Source: Amoebophrya sp. AT5.2
Taxonomy: Eukaryota > Sar > Dinophyceae > Syndiniales > Amoebophryaceae
DNA: 10,066 bases
Assembly: GCA_005223375.1 (NCBI GenBank)
Contig: RXOD01006530.1
Span: forward strand, 1-10,066
Reading direction: 5' to 3'
A program made the position numbers and the translations under genes. Positions within the stretch are counted from its first letter, which is position 1. Each line of letters opens with the position of its first letter. Positions 8,641 to 10,066 of this stretch are shown in pieces. The notes under the pieces were generated by a model, which had not been told where the DNA came from, did no database searches, and worked only from the letters and a program-made list of their open reading frames with translations.

Positions 8641-8879
8641 ATGGAGAAAGATAAAAGAGCAAAATGTATATCGCAAGAGAATCAGAATGGTTCCGACCGC
8701 CTCGCTTGCAGTGCAACCGATCGACGGCATTCACGCATCTTCGCAAGTTCCGAATGCCCCTGACAGTCGTGCCAGGGATTCTCAGATGCGAGTACGTGTA
8801 CGACAACGACCGAAGATTTGTAATACACCGACTCCGAGTAAGTGGAAGGACCTGGACCGGACGAGCACGGAGAAGAGGC
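8641..8879 (+). repeat. Dispersed ~240-bp repeat, copy 2
   Basis: Second copy of the block at 6061-6308, in the same orientation, about 95 percent identical by eye outside the indels. It lacks the 13 bp TGTTCAGGTGTCT, so any shared reading frame is shifted after the conserved EYVYDNDRRFVIH stretch. It ends about 340 bp upstream of the orphan gene start. The string GAGTAAGTGGAAGGACCTGG is identical in both copies. Confidence 0.85.
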
Positions 8880-9229
8880 TATTTACTGATTCGACGACAC
8901 GAGATTCGCATTCGTCGTCATAGGTTCCACGCAGCAAGATTAAGACGCGGCCCTTTGCTCGTTATGGCACTGCTCGGCAAGGAGTAAGAAACTTGCCGAG
9001 CAGTACCATAGCGAGCGCCGGCGCATTTTCGTCCTGACCGCCACCAGCATCATCATCAGACAGGAAACGAACCCTTCAAACATCGCCTAAAAAAGTATTA
9101 AATTCGTGCAACCAGAGGAGGACGAGCACGAGCGAGTTATTGTGTGAAAGTGCGGGTGGGCGCCCGCTTGCACTGTGAAAAGTGGATTTGCGCGCCGTTT
9201 TCCTCGCGCTCAGATCGCCTATTTGGGTT
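8880..9229. other. Intergenic stretch with hairpin
   Basis: Apart from the hairpin at 8957-9016 I see no gene or RNA here. The part adjoining 9229 would be 3' UTR of the first terminal exon copy if that exon is expressed. It shares no sequence with the DNA beyond the second copy. Confidence 0.4.
8957..9016. repeat. Inverted repeat, 25-bp arms, 10-base loop
   Basis: The left arm 8957-8981 (GCTCGTTATGGCACTGCTCG and onward) pairs with 8992-9016 at 23 of 25 positions, around the loop GAGTAAGAAA. On RNA the two mismatches on one strand read as G-U pairs or A-C mismatches. It lies between genes on no recognised transcript. It could be a foldback remnant of a transposon, a processing signal or a small-RNA precursor; the sequence alone does not decide. 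Confidence 0.75.
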
Positions 9230-9419
9230 TCACGCGGCCTCCAGCCCCAGTTTACGCAGCATCAGTTTTTTGTTCTTCTCGATTCGTTGTAGCTCCGCCT
9301 CCCCACCATCTGTACTAGAGAACCACGTCTCCCCGCATATGTTGAGTATTTTCATCCCTCGCACTACAGGTTGGGTTTATTCATATTTCGAAAAACATAT
9401 CTCAAAACACGGGACCTGC
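9225..9419 (-). repeat. Terminal-exon duplication, copy 1
   Basis: This 195-bp block recurs at 9857-10066 in direct orientation, with only five substitutions plus 15 bp of length difference. The homology begins six bases past the stop codon and continues to GGGACCTGC, where the second copy reaches the window edge. The unit may therefore be longer. Confidence 0.9.
9230..9355 (-). CDS. Putative 3'-terminal coding exon, copy 1 (RIEKNKKLMLRKLGL)
   Basis: A minus-strand frame of 41 codons from ATG 9355-9353 ends at TGA 9230-9232. It encodes MKILNICGETWFSST, a short Gly/Asp linker, then a basic helical end RIEKNKKLMLRKLGLEAA. Upstream, the frame is closed by a TAA 24 bp before the ATG, and an acceptor-like CCAACCTGTAG lies just before the ATG. 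This suggests a last exon whose gene continues to the right of the window. Compared with copy 2, three coding substitutions are synonymous and one changes Ala to Val, and the length difference is five whole codons. That favours coding, though the numbers are small. Basic K/R-rich helices ending in LGL occur near DNA-binding or scaffold regions, but no family can be named. Confidence 0.45.
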   Translation of the reverse strand: MKILNICGETWFSSTDGGEAELQRIEKNKKLMLRKLGLEAA

Positions 9420-9778
9420 CGCCGCGTCTTGCGTCTTTTTGTGCTATGCGTTGCAATATGCTTTGCATCCCCCGGGTCTAGTGGTGGCGATCTCCTAGTC
9501 GCATGGCAGCTCCAGTCCGACAGGGGCAGGACTAGGATATGGTCCCAGATAGCTAGGGCGCCATGCTCTAGCGGTCCGCAAGGCGACAGACACGTCATCT
9601 CGGCAGGACATCGGAAGACCAAGACAACATAGGCTGCTGCTAGTGCTATCCATTTCCCTAAAGGAGCCGCGCCATCCCCATTTCCCAGTACCCCATATGA
9701 CGTAACGCATCCACTCCCCTCCAGTGCGTCCAGCCGTTTTGAATTATGCCGGCAGATATGAATTAACCCGACCCGTAA
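9420..9778. other. Spacer between terminal-exon copies
   Basis: A minus-strand frame is open across most of this stretch but has no ATG start and overlaps both flanking repeats out of frame. Its translation has no recognised motif. If the two exons belong to one gene, this is intron. If they are tandem genes, it would hold the rest of the second gene, which I cannot identify. Confidence 0.35.
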
Positions 9779-9858
9779 CCGCACGTCCCGCAGCCACCTT
9801 TGCCGCAGCAAAGTCATGCCCAGCTCTGCTGCGGCAAAGGTGGCTGCGGGAGGTGCGG
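9779..9858. repeat. Near-perfect hairpin, 32-bp arms, 16-base loop
   Basis: The left arm 9779-9810 and right arm 9827-9858 pair at 31 of 32 positions. The arms contain CGCAGCCACCTTTGCCGCAG and its complement, around the loop AAGTCATGCCCAGCTC. The arms are GC-rich, so the structure would be very stable. On the minus strand it begins three bases after the TGA of the second terminal exon, exactly where homology between the exon copies ends. It may be a 3'-end processing signal or an inserted foldback element. Confidence 0.9.
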
Positions 9859-10066
9859 GTTTCACGCGACCTCCAGCCCCAGTTTCCGCAGCATCAGTTT
9901 TTTGTTCTTCTCGATTCGTTGCAGCTCCGCCTCCCCAGCACCATCCCCACCATCTCCTGTACTAGAGAACCACGTCTCTCCGCATATGTTGAGTATTTTC
10001 ATCCCTCGCACTACAGGTTGGGTTTATTCATATTTCGAAAAAGATATCTCAAAACACGGGACCTGC
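9857..10066 (-). repeat. Terminal-exon duplication, copy 2 (reaches window edge)
   Basis: Direct repeat of 9225-9419, about 97 percent identical outside 15 extra bases. The extra bases can be placed as 12 plus 3, both multiples of three. The repeat may extend beyond the window. Confidence 0.9.
9862..10002 (-). CDS. Putative 3'-terminal coding exon, copy 2 (RIEKNKKLMLRKLGL)
   Basis: Paralogue of 9230-9355: 46 codons from ATG 10002-10000 to TGA 9862-9864, with the same ends MKILNICGETWFSST and RIEKNKKLMLRKLGLEVA. The Gly/Asp/Ala linker is five residues longer (GDGGDGAGEAEL against DGGEAEL). The same acceptor-like CCAACCTGTAG precedes it, so it is better read as a last exon than as a complete gene. 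If so, the coding exon proper may start at 10010. The stable hairpin at 9779-9858 follows at once and would lie in the 3' UTR. Function unknown. Confidence 0.45.
   Translation of the reverse strand: MKILNICGETWFSSTGDGGDGAGEAELQRIEKNKKLMLRKLGLEVA

Noticed and set aside
9377..9865. 162-codon minus-strand open frame
   Set aside because: Opens only from a GTG, runs through the hairpin and overlaps the terminal-exon copies in another frame; no recognisable protein pattern.
1..10066. tRNA, rRNA, CRISPR, bacterial operon or spliced-leader sequences
   Set aside because: No cloverleaf-like element, spaced repeats, Shine-Dalgarno pattern or dinoflagellate spliced-leader string was found by eye on either strand.

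Overview
The window looks like nuclear DNA of a protist, most likely an alveolate of the dinoflagellate lineage. The grounds are spliced genes, every recognisable gene on the minus strand, tandem gene copies, degenerate ankyrin repeats, and one intron built like an introner element. That intron has terminal inverted repeats, a 5-bp target duplication and a GC-AG splice pair. Introner elements and non-GT donors are known from dinoflagellates, including the parasite Amoebophrya. The organism is an inference; the splice structure is read from the sequence.

Layout from left to right, all genes on the minus strand. (1) 1-525: 5' part of an ankyrin-repeat gene that runs off the window, with a 365-bp upstream block at 581-945. 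(2) 1684-2043: a short, probably decayed ankyrin paralogue with a diverged copy of the same upstream block at 2043-2389. (3) 2562-5788: a three-exon gene for a secreted 5'-nucleotidase-like metallophosphoesterase of 912 residues. Intron 1 is 138 bp. Intron 2 is 350 bp and is the introner-like element. (4) 6061-6308: first copy of a dispersed repeat of about 240 bp. (5) 6309-7322: about 1 kb with no convincing gene. (6) 7323-8303: an orphan 326-residue protein gene. (7) 8641-8879: second copy of the dispersed repeat, again a few hundred bases upstream of a gene start. (8) 8957-9016: a strong hairpin. (9) 9225-9419 and 9857-10066: two nearly identical copies of what looks like a 3'-terminal coding exon, the second followed immediately by an almost perfect 32-bp-arm hairpin at 9779-9858.

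The genes do not form an obvious pathway. The common theme is local duplication: twin ankyrin genes with their upstream DNA, a shared upstream repeat at two unrelated genes, and twin terminal exons. To this is added insertion of a mobile intron. Only the nucleotidase-like gene has a recognisable biochemical role, probably hydrolysis of a nucleotide or another phosphoester in the secretory pathway or outside the cell.
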